Shown here: in pieces, positions 1-9,061 of the stretch
Layout: each line of letters starts with the position of its first letter
Position numbering within the stretch: position 1 is the first letter of the stretch
Assembly (NCBI GenBank): GCA_024698585.1
Contig: JAILRB010000012.1
Coordinates: 1-39,281 of the forward strand
Source: Eubacterium sp.
GTDB taxonomy: Bacteria; Bacillota; Clostridia; Lachnospirales; Lachnospiraceae
Length of the DNA: 39,281 bases
Reading direction: 5' to 3'
Translations under genes and position numbers: made by a program
Notes under the pieces: generated by a model
The model's input: the letters and a program-made list of their open reading frames with translations, nothing else
Told to the model about the DNA's origin: nothing
Databases searched by the model: none

Positions 1-90
1 AACAATGTTCGCTGAAAATTTATTTCTTGAATTTTCAGGGATGGTTGCTGTTCAATTATCAATGTTCTTTGCTGTTGTCTTATCAGCGAC
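1..90 (-). other. probable 5' leader of an rRNA operon (partial)
   Basis: Read on minus, the sequence after the tandem promoters at 100-128 and 195-223 contains GAACATTGATAATTGAACAG followed by CCCTGAAAATTC. These resemble the conserved boxes that precede 16S rRNA or sit in rRNA spacers of Firmicutes. No protein gene is plausible here. The 16S gene itself would lie outside the window, so this is an inference from promoter strength and leader-like sequence. Confidence 0.45.
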
Positions 91-99
91 AGCCATACG

Positions 100-128
100 A
101 TTGTATCACATCGTTTTGGCTTTGTCAA
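100..128 (-). promoter_or_regulatory. sigma-A promoter, second of a tandem pair
   Basis: On minus, TTGACA (123-128), a 17-nt spacer and TACAAT (100-105). It is preceded by AAAAAAGTTG, shared with the promoters at 195-223 and 518-546. The start region reads ATGGCTGTCGC, nearly the same as after the promoter at 195-223. Such tandem strong promoters are typical of rRNA operons; the transcript would leave the window to the left. Confidence 0.8.
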
Positions 129-167
129 CAACTTTTTTAAATTTTTTTAAAACTTTTTCTGAAGTTG

Positions 168-186
168 TTTGTCGCTTTTTGCGACA
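168..186 (-). other. short hairpin in the initial transcribed region
   Basis: TGTCGC and GCGACA form a 6-bp stem around a five-base loop, just downstream on minus of the -10 at 195-200. It would lie at the extreme 5' end of the first promoter's transcript. Confidence 0.4.
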
Positions 187-194
187 GCCAGATT

Positions 195-223
195 ATAATA
201 ACATATTTTCAAAACCCTGTCAA
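195..223 (-). promoter_or_regulatory. sigma-A promoter, first of a tandem pair
   Basis: On minus, TTGACA (218-223), exactly 17 nt and TATTAT (195-200), with the upstream AAAAAGTTG context common to three promoters in this corner. It lies downstream of the tRNA-Ser(GGA) gene and points out of the window. Confidence 0.8.
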
Positions 224-274
224 CAACTTTTTAAAGTTTTTTGAGTTTTATTTTTAACTCATTTTTCAACCAAA

Positions 275-363
275 CGGAGAAGGAGGGATTTGAACCCTCG
301 CGCCGCTATTAACGACCTACTCCCTTTCCAGGGGAGCCCCTTCAGCCACTTGGGTACTTCTCC
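275..363 (-). tRNA. tRNA-Ser (anticodon GGA)
   Basis: The reverse complement folds as a class II tRNA. The acceptor stem GGAGAAG pairs with CUUCUCC and the discriminator is G. The anticodon stem CUCCC/GGGAG encloses a loop with anticodon GGA, followed by a long variable arm and a GGUUCAAAUCC T-loop. The 3' CCA is not encoded. It decodes UCC and UCU. It lies 39 nt downstream of tRNA-Ser(UGA) and probably shares its transcript. Confidence 0.96.
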
Positions 364-402
364 AAGCAGTTGAACTATGTAGTTTTAAATAAATATGTTC
401 AG

Positions 403-487
403 CGGAGAAGGTGGGATTCGAACCCACGGAGGTTTGACCCTCACTGGTTTTCAAGACCAGCACCATCAACCACTCGGACACCTCTCC
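403..487 (-). tRNA. tRNA-Ser (anticodon UGA)
   Basis: The reverse complement gives acceptor stem GGAGAGG/CUUCUCC, a D-arm GUCCGAGUGGUU, anticodon stem CUGGU/ACCAG with loop CUUGAAA (anticodon UGA), a long variable arm typical of serine tRNAs and the T-arm GUGGGUUCGAAUCCCAC. CCA is not encoded. It decodes UCN, mainly UCA. It is the promoter-proximal gene of a two-tRNA unit. Confidence 0.96.
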
Positions 488-517
488 GTAGCACCACCGC
501 TTGCGGCGTGCTTGATT

Positions 518-546
518 ATATTAGCACTATTTCATTCTAGTGTCAA
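518..546 (-). promoter_or_regulatory. promoter of the tRNA-Ser pair
   Basis: On minus, TTGACA (541-546), 17 nt and TAATAT (518-523), preceded by AAAAAAGTTG. The start would fall near 511, about 24 nt before the first tRNA base. The rest of the gap to ispD (488-664) shows only an AT-rich tract and a 14-bp palindrome at 629-642 without a U-tract. Confidence 0.8.
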
Positions 547-664
547 CAACTTTTTTCACTTTTTTCCAAAAACTTTTTCTCTACTTTTTCACACCTATTT
601 TTCCCCTAGGATCCACTTTGCTTTTCGCCCTTTATATAAAGGACTTTTTCACGAATTCCCCGTT

Positions 665-1354
665 CTATTTTGCGTACGAATCCAGAAACACTTCCGCCAA
701 AAGAATATCTTCCGGTGTCGTGACTTTCATATTCTTATAGTCCCCTTCCACAAAGTAAACACTTTGACCACCATATTGTTCCACTACCATGGCATCATCC
801 GTCACAGCAATTTGGTCTTCCTGCATCATTTGTTCATAGGCCTGTTTTATCAGTGCCGTCTCAAACCCCTGAGGGGTTTGCGTAATCCATAAGCTGTTTC
901 GGTCCGGGGTGTGAACCACTTTTCCTTCCGAAACCTGTTTAATGGTATCTTTCACCGGAACCCCTACGACGCAGGCTCTGTACTGTTTGATTCCCTGAAT
1001 GGTGTCCTCTATGATTTTTTCTGTAATCATCGGGCGTGCTCCATCATGGATTAGCACATACTCTCCCGCCGCCTTCTGAAGTCCATTATAAACAGAATGG
1101 TAGCGTTCCTTTCCTCCCGCAATCACATCTTTCACTTTTTTGAAGCCATAACGCTCCACGATTTCTTTTTTACAGTACGGAATATCTTCTTCTCCGGTTA
1201 CGAGAATCACTTCGTCCACCAAACTTTGTTCAAACTGAAACAAGGAATACCAAAGAATTGGTTTTCCCTTTACTTCCATAAACTGTTTCTTTTGTTTACT
1301 TTGCATTCTGCTGCCCGTTCCGGCCGCAAGCACAATGGCTGTCACTTTACTCAT
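665..1354 (-). CDS. ispD: 2-C-methyl-D-erythritol 4-phosphate cytidylyltransferase
   Basis: IspD transfers CMP from CTP to methylerythritol 4-phosphate, the third step of the non-mevalonate isoprenoid pathway, in the cytoplasm. The 229-residue product has the N-terminal nucleotide-binding loop [10 protein letters not shown], a Lys-rich KQKKQF segment and the HDGARP signature near residue 100; the length is normal for the family. The ATG start has a GGGAGA ribosome binding site. It overlaps the end of tsaD by 8 nt, which suggests translational coupling, and is the last gene of the long minus-strand cluster behind the FMN riboswitch. No convincing terminator was seen after it. Identification is secure. 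Confidence 0.95.
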   Translation of the reverse strand: MSKVTAIVLAAGTGSRMQSKQKKQFMEVKGKPILWYSLFQFEQSLVDEVILVTGEEDIPYCKKEIVERYGFKKVKDVIAGGKERYHSVYNGLQKAAGEYVLIHDGARPMITEKIIEDTIQGIKQYRACVVGVPVKDTIKQVSEGKVVHTPDRNSLWITQTPQGFETALIKQAYEQMMQEDQIAVTDDAMVVEQYGGQSVYFVEGDYKNMKVTTPEDILLAEVFLDSYAK

Positions 1355-2372
1355 ATCGTTCTCCCAATTTCAAATTTGGAATGGCGTTCAAATCCCATCC
1401 GTGTCGAACTCCTTTGATATACTCATAATATGCTGCTGATCCAATCATTGCAGCATTATCCGTACAAAGAATCGGACTTGGATGATAAAATTCGATTTTA
1501 CGCTTTTTACACTCTTCTTCAAAAGCTGCACGAATAGCCGTATTGGATGCAACACCACCTGCAATGGCAAACTTCTTCATTCCCGTCTCTTTTAAAGCCG
1601 ACAGACCTCTTGTAACCAAGGTATCTACTACGGCCTGCTGGAAAGACGCTGCCACGTCCGCCTGATTTATTTCTTCATTTTTCATTTTTGCCAGATTGAG
1701 TTGGTTCAGTACTGCAGACTTCATGCCACTAAAGCTAAAGTCATAGACACTGTCTGTAATCTTCGCTCTTGGGAATTCATAAGCATGAGGATTTCCATCC
1801 TTGGACACCTTATCAATCTTTGGTCCACCCGGATACCCCAGTCCAATAGCTCTGGCTACCTTATCGAAAGCTTCTCCTGCCGCGTCATCTCTTGTCTTAC
1901 CAAGAATTCGATAAGTCCCATAATCTTCCACTACTACCAGATGGGTATGACCACCAGACACTACCAGACAAACAAATGGCGGCTTTAATTCCTTGTTTTC
2001 TATATAATTAGCACAAATATGCCCTTCAATATGATGAACACCCACTAACGGGATATTTTTCGCAAAGGAAATAGCTTTTGCCTCTGCCACACCTACCAAA
2101 AGCGCACCTACCAGTCCCGGACCGTAGGTTACACCAATTGCGTCAATATCATCCAGTGTCACATTTGCCTGTTGTAATGCTTCTTCTATTACATAATTGA
2201 TATTTTCAATATGTTTTCTCGATGCAATTTCCGGGACCACCCCACCATAAAGGGTGTGTAAGTCAATCTGTGATGATATGACATTGGATAAAACCTCCCT
2301 GCCGTTTACGACCACTGCCGCCGCAGTTTCATCACAGGAGCTTTCAATTGCAAGTATTTTGATTTCTTCCAT
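1347..2372 (-). CDS. tsaD: tRNA N6-threonylcarbamoyladenosine transferase TsaD
   Basis: TsaD, the Kae1-type ATPase of the bacterial t6A complex, transfers the threonylcarbamoyl group to A37 of ANN-decoding tRNAs, together with TsaB and TsaE. The 341-residue product begins with [11 protein letters not shown], carries the metal-binding HIEGH motif near residue 110 and SGGHTHLV soon after, and has DNAAMI near the C-terminus. Length is typical. The ribosome binding site GAAGAGG lies in the last codons of rnz, 2 nt upstream. tsaB and tsaE are in the same cluster, so the three core t6A enzymes are co-transcribed; TsaC is not in the window. Confidence 0.96.
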   Translation of the reverse strand: MEEIKILAIESSCDETAAAVVVNGREVLSNVISSQIDLHTLYGGVVPEIASRKHIENINYVIEEALQQANVTLDDIDAIGVTYGPGLVGALLVGVAEAKAISFAKNIPLVGVHHIEGHICANYIENKELKPPFVCLVVSGGHTHLVVVEDYGTYRILGKTRDDAAGEAFDKVARAIGLGYPGGPKIDKVSKDGNPHAYEFPRAKITDSVYDFSFSGMKSAVLNQLNLAKMKNEEINQADVAASFQQAVVDTLVTRGLSALKETGMKKFAIAGGVASNTAIRAAFEEECKKRKIEFYHPSPILCTDNAAMIGSAAYYEYIKGVRHGWDLNAIPNLKLGERYE

Positions 2373-2374
2373 TT

Positions 2375-3286
2375 CTATACCTCTTCAAACTTCAGATCTA
2401 CACTCATTCCATCTTTTCCCGGTTTTGCATTCGGGAACAATTCCGTAACCTGCTCCATGAATTCCCATGGTTTTGTCAGGGACGGACTATAATGAGTCAG
2501 CCACATTTCCTTCGGCTGTGCTTTTGCTGCTGTTTCTGCAGCTTCCCGGAAGGTCATGTGCTTGTGTTCAATCGCCTTTGCTTCTTTTCCTTCTTCCCCA
2601 TACATCCCTTCACAAATAAACAAGTCAGCACCGGTTGCTGCTTCCACAATATTGTCCACCGGTCTGGTATCTGTGGTATAGGTTACTTTCAATCCTTTTC
2701 GTTCCTCTCCCATGACCATATCCGGTGTATATGTTTTTCCATCGACCTCCACAGTTTCTCCATGCTGAAGACGATTCCAGTTTTGAACTGGAATATCCAA
2801 TGCCTTCGCCTTTTCCAGATCGAATTTTCCCTTCCGATCAATTTCCACGGAGTAACCGTAACAAAGCACATTGTGCTTCACACGAAATGCTTTGATTCGA
2901 TATTCACCGAATTCAAAGGTCTGCTTCGGTTCTGTAATTTCCATAAATTTGATTTCAAAAGGAAGTTCCGGTGCGATGGTTCGTAAAGCAGAAACAACTC
3001 GTTCCAGCCCCTTTGGTCCAATCATTGTGAGTGGTTCCGTACGCTCTGCGTTTCCCATTGTAAGTAACAGTCCCGGCAGACCACTAATATGGTCAGCATG
3101 ATAATGGGTAATGCAGATTACATCAATCGGTTTAAAGTTCCACCCCTTCTGCTTTACTGCTACCTGAGTTCCCTCTCCACAATCAATCAATATCGAACTT
3201 CCATTATATCTGCACATCAATGCAGTAAGCCATCTTCTTGGAAGAGGCATCATTCCGCCGGTTCCAAGTAAACAAACATCTAACAT
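2375..3286 (-). CDS. rnz: ribonuclease Z
   Basis: RNase Z removes 3' trailers from tRNA precursors, and is essential where CCA is not encoded, as in the two tRNA-Ser genes here. The 303-residue metallo-beta-lactamase protein starts with [14 protein letters not shown], has the zinc motif [10 protein letters not shown] near residue 60 and a late THYSPS histidine motif. It is a short-form RNase Z of normal length. The start has GAGGTAAAG upstream, directly after the rimI stop. It lies among other tRNA-maturation genes (tsaD, tsaB, tsaE). Confidence 0.93.
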   Translation of the reverse strand: MLDVCLLGTGGMMPLPRRWLTALMCRYNGSSILIDCGEGTQVAVKQKGWNFKPIDVICITHYHADHISGLPGLLLTMGNAERTEPLTMIGPKGLERVVSALRTIAPELPFEIKFMEITEPKQTFEFGEYRIKAFRVKHNVLCYGYSVEIDRKGKFDLEKAKALDIPVQNWNRLQHGETVEVDGKTYTPDMVMGEERKGLKVTYTTDTRPVDNIVEAATGADLFICEGMYGEEGKEAKAIEHKHMTFREAAETAAKAQPKEMWLTHYSPSLTKPWEFMEQVTELFPNAKPGKDGMSVDLKFEEV

Positions 3287-3295
3287 CTTTACCTC

Positions 3296-3736
3296 TTATT
3301 CCTTATGTTTCCACATAATCATTGCGTTTTCTGTGGGTTTCTGATAAAAGTTCTTGCGAATTCCTTCCGATACAAACCCTTGGCTTTCATAGAGTTTAAT
3401 TGCAGGAAGATTCGACTCCCGGACTTCCAACGTAATGGATTCCACGCCCCGTTGTCTAGAATCGGCAACCAATTGGGTAATCAGTCCTTTCCCAATTCCC
3501 ATTCTGCGACAATCCGAAGCAACTGCCACATTGGTAATCGAACCCACTTCAAAACTGATATACATTCCAACATATCCGCAAATCTTTCCTTCCTCTTCTG
3601 CCACCAGAAATAAAGTATCCCCCTGATCCAAGGAATCGGAAAAGGACTTCTCCGACCACGGCATGGAAAAACACGCCTTCTCAATCCGGGCGACTTGCGG
3701 AATATCTTCTTTTTCCATGATTCTATACTTTATCAT
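3296..3736 (-). CDS. rimI: ribosomal protein S18 alanine N-acetyltransferase (RimI-like)
   Basis: A 146-residue GNAT acetyltransferase. The acetyl-CoA binding segment is CRRMGIGKGLI near residue 80, followed by LEVRESNLPAIKLYES, the usual RimI signature. RimI acetylates the N-terminus of ribosomal protein S18, although in Firmicutes the physiological substrate may be broader. The ATG lies within the last codons of tsaB (14-nt overlap) with only a weak AAAGG upstream, so translation is probably coupled. The tsaE-tsaB-rimI-tsaD association is common in Firmicutes and supports the call. Confidence 0.9.
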   Translation of the reverse strand: MIKYRIMEKEDIPQVARIEKACFSMPWSEKSFSDSLDQGDTLFLVAEEEGKICGYVGMYISFEVGSITNVAVASDCRRMGIGKGLITQLVADSRQRGVESITLEVRESNLPAIKLYESQGFVSEGIRKNFYQKPTENAMIMWKHKE

Positions 3737-4436
3737 TGTTCTGTTTCGCCTTTAATTCTCTCTCTGCCTGAGAAGCTCTCAAATAATCCGGTTTATGTTC
3801 CTCTGCAGTTTCTGTTTTTCCTTCCCGGTAATACATCGCCGCAAGAGACGCCACTGCTGCCGCGCGATGGCGATTCATAGAAGCCGGAGCAAAATGGCGT
3901 TCTACCTTCATAGTCTGGTCAATGAATTCCCGGTTCACCGGAACACCATCTCCTAAAAACATAACCGGAAGCCCCATTTGTTCCAGTTCCTCCACCAGGT
4001 CCTGAATCATCATGATACACTGCGGTTTCATTGTTTCCATTTTTGTGCCGTCAAAACGATAAAGTCCTGTATACACCTGGCTTCTTCTGGCATCCATCAT
4101 CGGGCAGATGAGATATTGACTGGAATAGAAATTATACGCCATGGCATCCATGGTTGGAATATTAATAATCGGCTTATTGATTGCCAATCCAATTCCTTTT
4201 GCAGTCGCACTTCCAATTCGAAGTCCGGTATAAGAACCCGGTCCTCCGGTAATGGCAATCGCATCCACACTTTCCATATCTGTTTCCGTCATTTTTACAA
4301 TCTCATCAATCATTGGCAACAAAGTCTGGGAATGGGTCTTTTTATGATTGATGGTATATTCTGCCACCATCACATCATCTTCCCAGATTCCCACAGTTGC
4401 CACCATTGACGAACTGTCTATTGCTAATATCTTCAT
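3723..4436 (-). CDS. tsaB: tRNA t6A biosynthesis protein TsaB
   Basis: TsaB is the inactive Kae1-like paralogue that forms a heterodimer with TsaD in t6A synthesis. The 237-residue product opens with ILAIDSSSMVATVGI and contains GGPGSYTGLRIG near residue 65, the family signature. The metal-ligand histidines of TsaD are absent, as expected. The start codon overlaps the tsaE stop as ATGA, and the ribosome binding site GGAGGGA lies in the tsaE end. Confidence 0.95.
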   Translation of the reverse strand: MKILAIDSSSMVATVGIWEDDVMVAEYTINHKKTHSQTLLPMIDEIVKMTETDMESVDAIAITGGPGSYTGLRIGSATAKGIGLAINKPIINIPTMDAMAYNFYSSQYLICPMMDARRSQVYTGLYRFDGTKMETMKPQCIMMIQDLVEELEQMGLPVMFLGDGVPVNREFIDQTMKVERHFAPASMNRHRAAAVASLAAMYYREGKTETAEEHKPDYLRASQAERELKAKQNNDKV

Positions 4437-4858
4437 ATTCCCTCCGCTGTGATTTTTCTGTAATCCAATCCTTTTTCCAAATCCTTCTCGATGAGAATCT
4501 GAACTGCATCTTCCGGAATCAGTTCTTCAATCAGCTGAGACCACTCTACCAGGCAAACACCTTCTCCGTAGAAATAATCTTCAAATCCAATTTCATACAT
4601 TTCTTCCGGATCACCGATGCGATATACATCAAAGTGATATAAAGGAAGTTTTCCATCATCATAAACCTGAACAATGGTAAAGGTAGGACTATTTACTTCT
4701 TCAGCAATTCCAAGTCCTGATGCAAATCCTTTTGTGAAAACAGTCTTTCCAACCCCCAAATCTCCATTCAGGCAGAAAATCTGTCCCGGTTTTGCACTTT
4801 CCCCTAACTTTCTTCCTATCTCAAATGTCTCTTTTTCACTATTCGTTTCAAAAATCAT
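4433..4858 (-). CDS. tsaE: tRNA t6A biosynthesis ATPase TsaE
   Basis: TsaE is a small P-loop ATPase that regulates the TsaB-TsaD complex. The 141-residue product contains the Walker A motif GDLGVGKTVFTKG near residue 32, the SPTF threonine switch and the YHFDVYRI segment, all diagnostic. Length is normal. The ribosome binding site is GAGGATAAT. It follows the HAD gene by 9 nt and overlaps tsaB by 4 nt. Confidence 0.95.
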   Translation of the reverse strand: MIFETNSEKETFEIGRKLGESAKPGQIFCLNGDLGVGKTVFTKGFASGLGIAEEVNSPTFTIVQVYDDGKLPLYHFDVYRIGDPEEMYEIGFEDYFYGEGVCLVEWSQLIEELIPEDAVQILIEKDLEKGLDYRKITAEGI

Positions 4859-4867
4859 ATTATCCTC

Positions 4868-5545
4868 TTACTTTTCTGTGCAAAGCCTGATTGCCTCCAA
4901 AAGTTCCGTGATATCATGGATGCGTTGGTCAGAAGCGGCTAATTCCTCATCACTCCCATAACCATAATCGCATCCAATGAATTTTGCATTGATAGACTTC
5001 GCGCCACGCAAGTCACTCTCTCGGTCTCCAATGACAATCATTGGTCCCGGATAGGTTTTCTCGATTTCCTTGATAATCTCTTCCTTCGGAGCAAACGCAA
5101 AGCTTTCACAGTCATAAAATTCTTCAAACCAACGATTCATCTGAAACTGCTTCCAGTTCATTTCTTTATACGTAATTTTACAATTACTTAAAATAACCAT
5201 TCGGTAGCCTTCCTCTCGAAGGGCTGTCAGAACTGTTTCCGCGCCGGAATACCACTTGGCTTTCCCTTCTGAAATGCCTTTTAGCATTTCGTCCCCGATT
5301 TTCTTGCTTGCAATGTCTTTGATTTTCTGAGCCAAGTCCGGCTGAAAGGCATCCCACATATCTTTAGCATTCATCCCAAGCCACTGGGAGATTCGGGATG
5401 TCGTAATTTCTTCCTCTACAACATATCGGTTTTCCACAAGCCACCGGTAACATTTTCGAAATGCATTTTCGTAAAGCAACATAGTCTCATGAATCGTTCC
5501 GTCATAGTCAAAGACTAATGTCGGCTTTCTATTAGAGCTGTTCAA
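4868..5545 (-). CDS. HAD-superfamily hydrolase, phosphoglycolate phosphatase-like
   Basis: A 225-residue haloacid dehalogenase-like hydrolase. Motif I is [10 protein letters not shown] near residue 11 (nucleophile and acid Asp), motif II is ILSNCK near residue 120, and motifs III and IV are represented by a Lys-rich segment and [13 protein letters not shown] helical cap (about residues 20-95) indicates subclass I. The only usable start before motif I is TTG at 5543-5545, inside the ribH 3' end (14-nt overlap) and with a poor ribosome binding site, so translation is probably coupled to ribH. Directly after ribH it is a candidate for the 5-amino-6-(5-phospho-ribitylamino)uracil phosphatase of riboflavin synthesis, an inference from position only. 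Confidence 0.85.
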   Translation of the reverse strand: MNSSNRKPTLVFDYDGTIHETMLLYENAFRKCYRWLVENRYVVEEEITTSRISQWLGMNAKDMWDAFQPDLAQKIKDIASKKIGDEMLKGISEGKAKWYSGAETVLTALREEGYRMVILSNCKITYKEMNWKQFQMNRWFEEFYDCESFAFAPKEEIIKEIEKTYPGPMIVIGDRESDLRGAKSINAKFIGCDYGYGSDEELAASDQRIHDITELLEAIRLCTEK

Positions 5546-6005
5546 TTAAGTTCACCATTTCAATTGCTGACAATGCACAGTCATAACCCTTGTTTCCTGC
5601 CTTGCTTCCGGCACGGGCAATTGCCTGTTCAATATTTTCTGTTGTGATAACACCAAATAATACCGGCACACCAGTGCTTAAGCCAACCTGTGCCACTCCT
5701 TTGGATACTTCATTACATACATAGTCATAGTGTGTTGTATCTCCACGAATCACAGCTCCAACACAGATGACTGCATCATATTTTCCTGACTGTGCCATCT
5801 TAGATGCAACAGTCGGGATTTCGAATGCTCCCGGAACCCATGCAGCAGTGATGTTTTCTTCTTCTACTCCATGACGAACTAATCCGTCTACAGCACCACC
5901 TAATAACTTATTTACAATAATTTCATTAAATCTGGCAGCAACAATACCTACCTTCATTCCTTCTTTTGCTACAACTTTTCCTTCTACTAAATTGATATTC
6001 TTCAT
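5532..6005 (-). CDS. ribH: 6,7-dimethyl-8-ribityllumazine synthase
   Basis: RibH condenses 5-amino-6-ribitylaminouracil with 3,4-dihydroxy-2-butanone 4-phosphate, the penultimate step of riboflavin synthesis, as an icosahedral or pentameric assembly. The 157-residue product has [21 protein letters not shown], the [17 protein letters not shown] active-site segment and [15 protein letters not shown]. The start has AGGAGG 10 nt upstream. It follows ribBA by 12 nt. Confidence 0.97.
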   Translation of the reverse strand: MKNINLVEGKVVAKEGMKVGIVAARFNEIIVNKLLGGAVDGLVRHGVEEENITAAWVPGAFEIPTVASKMAQSGKYDAVICVGAVIRGDTTHYDYVCNEVSKGVAQVGLSTGVPVLFGVITTENIEQAIARAGSKAGNKGYDCALSAIEMVNLIEQL

Positions 6006-6017
6006 TTCTATTTCCTC

Positions 6018-7235
6018 CTATTTATTGAAATTTATTTTATTAAATATATGTCCCATTCTATCCTGCTTGGTCTTCATATATTTGAAATCATATTCCTGCG
6101 GGTCAATTTCGATTGGAACACGTTCCTTGATTTCCAATCCAAATCCTTCCAGTCCGTAAACCTTATCCGGATTATTCGTTAACAGTCTAAGTGACTTCAC
6201 GCCTAGGTCCGAAAGAATCTGTGCGCCTACCCAGTATTCTCTAAGATCTGCATCAAATCCCAATTCCAAATTTGCGTCAACCGTATCCAATCCCTGTTCC
6301 TGAAGCACATAGGCCTTTAACTTATTAATCAGGCCAATTCCTCGACCTTCCTGGCGCATATAAAGAATCACGCCTCGACCTTCTGCTTCCACCTGACGCA
6401 TTGCACTCTGAAGCTGTTCGCCACAATCACAACGCTGAGAACCAAAGGCATCCCCTGTAAGACATTCCGAATGTACACGACACAATACATCCTCACCATC
6501 ACCAATGTCTCCTTTTACCAGGGCAACATGATGTTCTCCCGTAATGTCATTTACATAACCGTAAATCTGGAAATCACCATACTTGGTTGGCATATGCGCA
6601 TTAGCTTCCTGTACCACATGTTTTTCATGCACTCGGCAATAATCCTGAAGTTCTTTAATGGTAATAAATTTCAAGTTATGCTTCTTTGCCAGTTTCCAAA
6701 GATTCGGAGTACGCATCATGGTTCCGTCATCTTCCATAATTTCACAACAGATTCCACATTCCTTTAATCCTGCCAAACGCATCAAATCAACCGTCGCTTC
6801 CGTATGGCCATTTCTCACAAGAACACCGCCTTTTCTGGAAACTAACGGAAACACATGTCCCGGTCTACGAAGATCCTGCGGCTGTGTTCCCTCTTCCACA
6901 CACTTCATAATGGTATAAGAACGTTCTGCCGCTGAAATCCCTGTAGTCGTATCCACATGGTCAATCGACACTGTAAACGCCGTGGAATGATTATCTGTGT
7001 TTTCAGATACCATCTGAGGCAATCCCAGTTTTCCAGCCAGTTCCGCACTCATTGGCGTACAAATCAATCCCTTGGCATAACATGCCATAAAATTAATGTT
7101 TTCCTGGGTGGCAAACTCTGCTGCGCAAATCATATCCCCTTCATTTTCTCTGTCCGGATCATCTGTCACCAGAATGATCTTTCCATTTCTTAAATCTTCC
7201 AAAGCTTCTTCAATGGTATTATATTGTTCGCTCAT
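6018..7235 (-). CDS. ribBA: bifunctional DHBP synthase / GTP cyclohydrolase II
   Basis: A two-domain enzyme supplying both precursors of riboflavin. The N-terminal RibB domain (about 1-200) has [10 protein letters not shown] and RRPGHVFPL, converting ribulose 5-phosphate to dihydroxybutanone phosphate. The C-terminal RibA domain (about 205-405) has the zinc cluster [17 protein letters not shown] and RQEGRGIGL, opening the GTP imidazole ring. Both active sites look intact over 405 residues. The ATG has AGGAGGAAAGA upstream; it follows ribE by 9 nt. Confidence 0.97.
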   Translation of the reverse strand: MSEQYNTIEEALEDLRNGKIILVTDDPDRENEGDMICAAEFATQENINFMACYAKGLICTPMSAELAGKLGLPQMVSENTDNHSTAFTVSIDHVDTTTGISAAERSYTIMKCVEEGTQPQDLRRPGHVFPLVSRKGGVLVRNGHTEATVDLMRLAGLKECGICCEIMEDDGTMMRTPNLWKLAKKHNLKFITIKELQDYCRVHEKHVVQEANAHMPTKYGDFQIYGYVNDITGEHHVALVKGDIGDGEDVLCRVHSECLTGDAFGSQRCDCGEQLQSAMRQVEAEGRGVILYMRQEGRGIGLINKLKAYVLQEQGLDTVDANLELGFDADLREYWVGAQILSDLGVKSLRLLTNNPDKVYGLEGFGLEIKERVPIEIDPQEYDFKYMKTKQDRMGHIFNKINFNK

Positions 7236-7244
7236 TCTTTCCTC

Positions 7245-7895
7245 CTAGATTCCATATTCTTTCAAAAATTCCATTGTGATTCCGCTACCTTCCTCTTCAG
7301 TTTCTTCTTGAAACCCAAGTAAGCGTTCCACATATTTTCCAATCACATCGTTTTCCAGATTCACCAAGTCCCCTTGCTTCTTTTTCAGTAGTGTAGTCAT
7401 CTCCCCGGTATGAGGAATCACCGACACCTTGAAACTATTGGTTCCTACCGCTGCCACTGTAAGACTGATTCCGTCAATGCAAATAGAGCCTTTCTCCATA
7501 ACGAGACGGAGAATCTTCTCTGTCGTTTCGATTTCAACCCAAATCGCATTTTCCTCTTTTTTATAAGAAATGATTTTTCCTATTCCATCAATATGTCCGG
7601 ATACGATATGTCCTCCAAATCTTCCATCTGCGGCCATTGCCCGTTCCAGATTCACACGATCTCCTTTTTTCGCAGTTCCTAAACTACTGCGGCGAACCGT
7701 TTCTGCCATCACATCTGCAGTAAAGCCATTAGCCTGCAAGGATGTAACCGTTAAGCAGATTCCATTGACGGCAATACTGTCTCCAATTTTCGTTCCTTTC
7801 AGAACTTCCTCAGCCTCAATCGCTATTTGTCCTGAGGTACCCTGCATGGAGAGATTCTTGATTGTCCCTAATTCTTCTATAATTCCGGTAAACAT
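7245..7895 (-). CDS. ribE: riboflavin synthase, alpha subunit type
   Basis: Riboflavin synthase dismutates two lumazine molecules to riboflavin. The 216-residue protein starts MFTGIIEELG and has two homologous barrels, the first with GDSIAVNGICLTV (about 38-50) and the second with KGSICIDGISLTV (about 135-147), as expected from the internal duplication of the family. The ribosome binding site (GTGAGGTGAG) overlaps the ribD stop. Its position between ribD and ribBA is the classic rib operon order. Confidence 0.96.
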   Translation of the reverse strand: MFTGIIEELGTIKNLSMQGTSGQIAIEAEEVLKGTKIGDSIAVNGICLTVTSLQANGFTADVMAETVRRSSLGTAKKGDRVNLERAMAADGRFGGHIVSGHIDGIGKIISYKKEENAIWVEIETTEKILRLVMEKGSICIDGISLTVAAVGTNSFKVSVIPHTGEMTTLLKKKQGDLVNLENDVIGKYVERLLGFQEETEEEGSGITMEFLKEYGI

Positions 7896-7899
7896 TTTC

Positions 7900-8985
7900 T
7901 CACCTCACTTTATATTCCAACAACAAGTCTTCCTCAATTGGAGTCACTTTCACAAATTCCAGCTTCACACATTCATCCGGAACCTCCACACCGATTCCCC
8001 GGACTGGAGAGAGACTCTTTTCCCCACCGAAAATCTTAGGAGCGATGAACACCAGAACCTTCTGTACGATTCCGGTCTGCAAAGCACTTTCATTTATAGT
8101 TCCGCCACCTTCCAGCAGAATACTGTCAATTCCCTGTTCTCCCAGCTTGTTCATCAAATACTGCAAGTCAATGGATTTTTCCACCAACGGACATCGTAAC
8201 AAGGTTACTCCCAGTTCCGACAATAAGGCCTCTTTTTCTTTCGAGCCTTCGTTGTATGCCACAATGGTCTGATATTCCTTAGCCGTACGACAGATTTGTG
8301 AATCTTCCGGAATTCGAAGATGGGTATCACAAATGATTCGCACCGGACTTGTCAATCCTTCCACTCTTGTATTTAACATCGGATCATCTGCCAACACTGT
8401 CTGAATGCCCACCATGATTCCCATGTATTTATGACGTAACCGTTGTACCAAAGCTCTGGAGGATTCTCCGGTAATCCACTTGGACGCTCCGGTTTTTGTA
8501 GCAATCTTTCCATCTGCAGTCATTGCATATTTCATAACCACGTAAGGTTTCTTCGTCGTAATATAATGAAAGAACACCTCGTTGAGAGCGTCACATTCCT
8601 CTCTCATGAAATCTTCCACCACTTCGATTCCTGCTTCCCGTAAGATTTTCGCACCTTTTCCCGCAACCATTGGATTCGGATCTCTGGAGCCAATGACAAC
8701 CTTTGCAATTTTATTTTCAATAATTGCCTCGGTACAAGGCGGTGTCTTTCCGTAATGACAACAAGGTTCCAAAGTCACGTAGATAGTTGCTCCTTCCGCC
8801 GATTCGGTCAGATGCTTAATAGCGTTTCGCTCCGCATGAAGTTCTCCGCAACGTTCATGGTACCCTTCTCCGATAATCCGATTGTCTTTTACGATAACTG
8901 CACCCACCAAAGGATTGGGATTCGTGAACCCTTCTCCCTTTTTCGCCAAATCTATGGCTCGCTGCATATAATCAAATTCATTCAT
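7900..8985 (-). CDS. ribD: bifunctional pyrimidine deaminase / reductase RibD
   Basis: RibD deaminates and then reduces the GTP cyclohydrolase II product. In the 361-residue protein, the N-terminal deaminase (1-145) has the zinc motifs HAERNAI and PCCHYGKTPPC; the C-terminal reductase (150-361) has YAMTADGKIA and the late GGGTINES loop. The start ATG has AGGAGAC upstream, which immediately follows the U-tract of the riboswitch terminator. It is the first gene of the rib cluster and the direct target of the FMN riboswitch. Confidence 0.96.
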   Translation of the reverse strand: MNEFDYMQRAIDLAKKGEGFTNPNPLVGAVIVKDNRIIGEGYHERCGELHAERNAIKHLTESAEGATIYVTLEPCCHYGKTPPCTEAIIENKIAKVVIGSRDPNPMVAGKGAKILREAGIEVVEDFMREECDALNEVFFHYITTKKPYVVMKYAMTADGKIATKTGASKWITGESSRALVQRLRHKYMGIMVGIQTVLADDPMLNTRVEGLTSPVRIICDTHLRIPEDSQICRTAKEYQTIVAYNEGSKEKEALLSELGVTLLRCPLVEKSIDLQYLMNKLGEQGIDSILLEGGGTINESALQTGIVQKVLVFIAPKIFGGEKSLSPVRGIGVEVPDECVKLEFVKVTPIEEDLLLEYKVR

Positions 8986-8995
8986 AATGTCTCCT

Positions 8996-9026
8996 AAAAA
9001 CGAAAACCCCGGATTTCTCCGGGGCC
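8996..9026 (-). terminator. intrinsic terminator, expression platform of the FMN riboswitch
   Basis: CCCCGGA/TCCGGGG arms (9007-9013 and 9018-9024) with a 4-nt loop. On minus they are followed by TTTTCGTTTTT just before the ribD ribosome binding site. Its place between the aptamer and ribD makes it the transcription-attenuation switch. Confidence 0.88.
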
Positions 9027-9041
9027 AAAAACCAATTTCAT

Positions 9042-9061
9042 TTAGGGAAACTTCTCCCTAA
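9042..9061 (-). other. hairpin between FMN aptamer and terminator
   Basis: TTAGGGA (9042-9048) pairs with TCCCTAA (9055-9061), loop of six. It sits between aptamer and terminator and may be part of the switching structure. Its role is inferred from position only. Confidence 0.5.

Noticed and set aside
629-642. Terminator for ispD
   Set aside because: CCTTTATATAAAGG is a perfect palindrome but AT-rich and without a following U-tract.
395-892. Plus-strand frame beginning GEGGIRTHGG
   Set aside because: It is the well-known false frame across tRNA-Ser(UGA) and the antisense of ispD.
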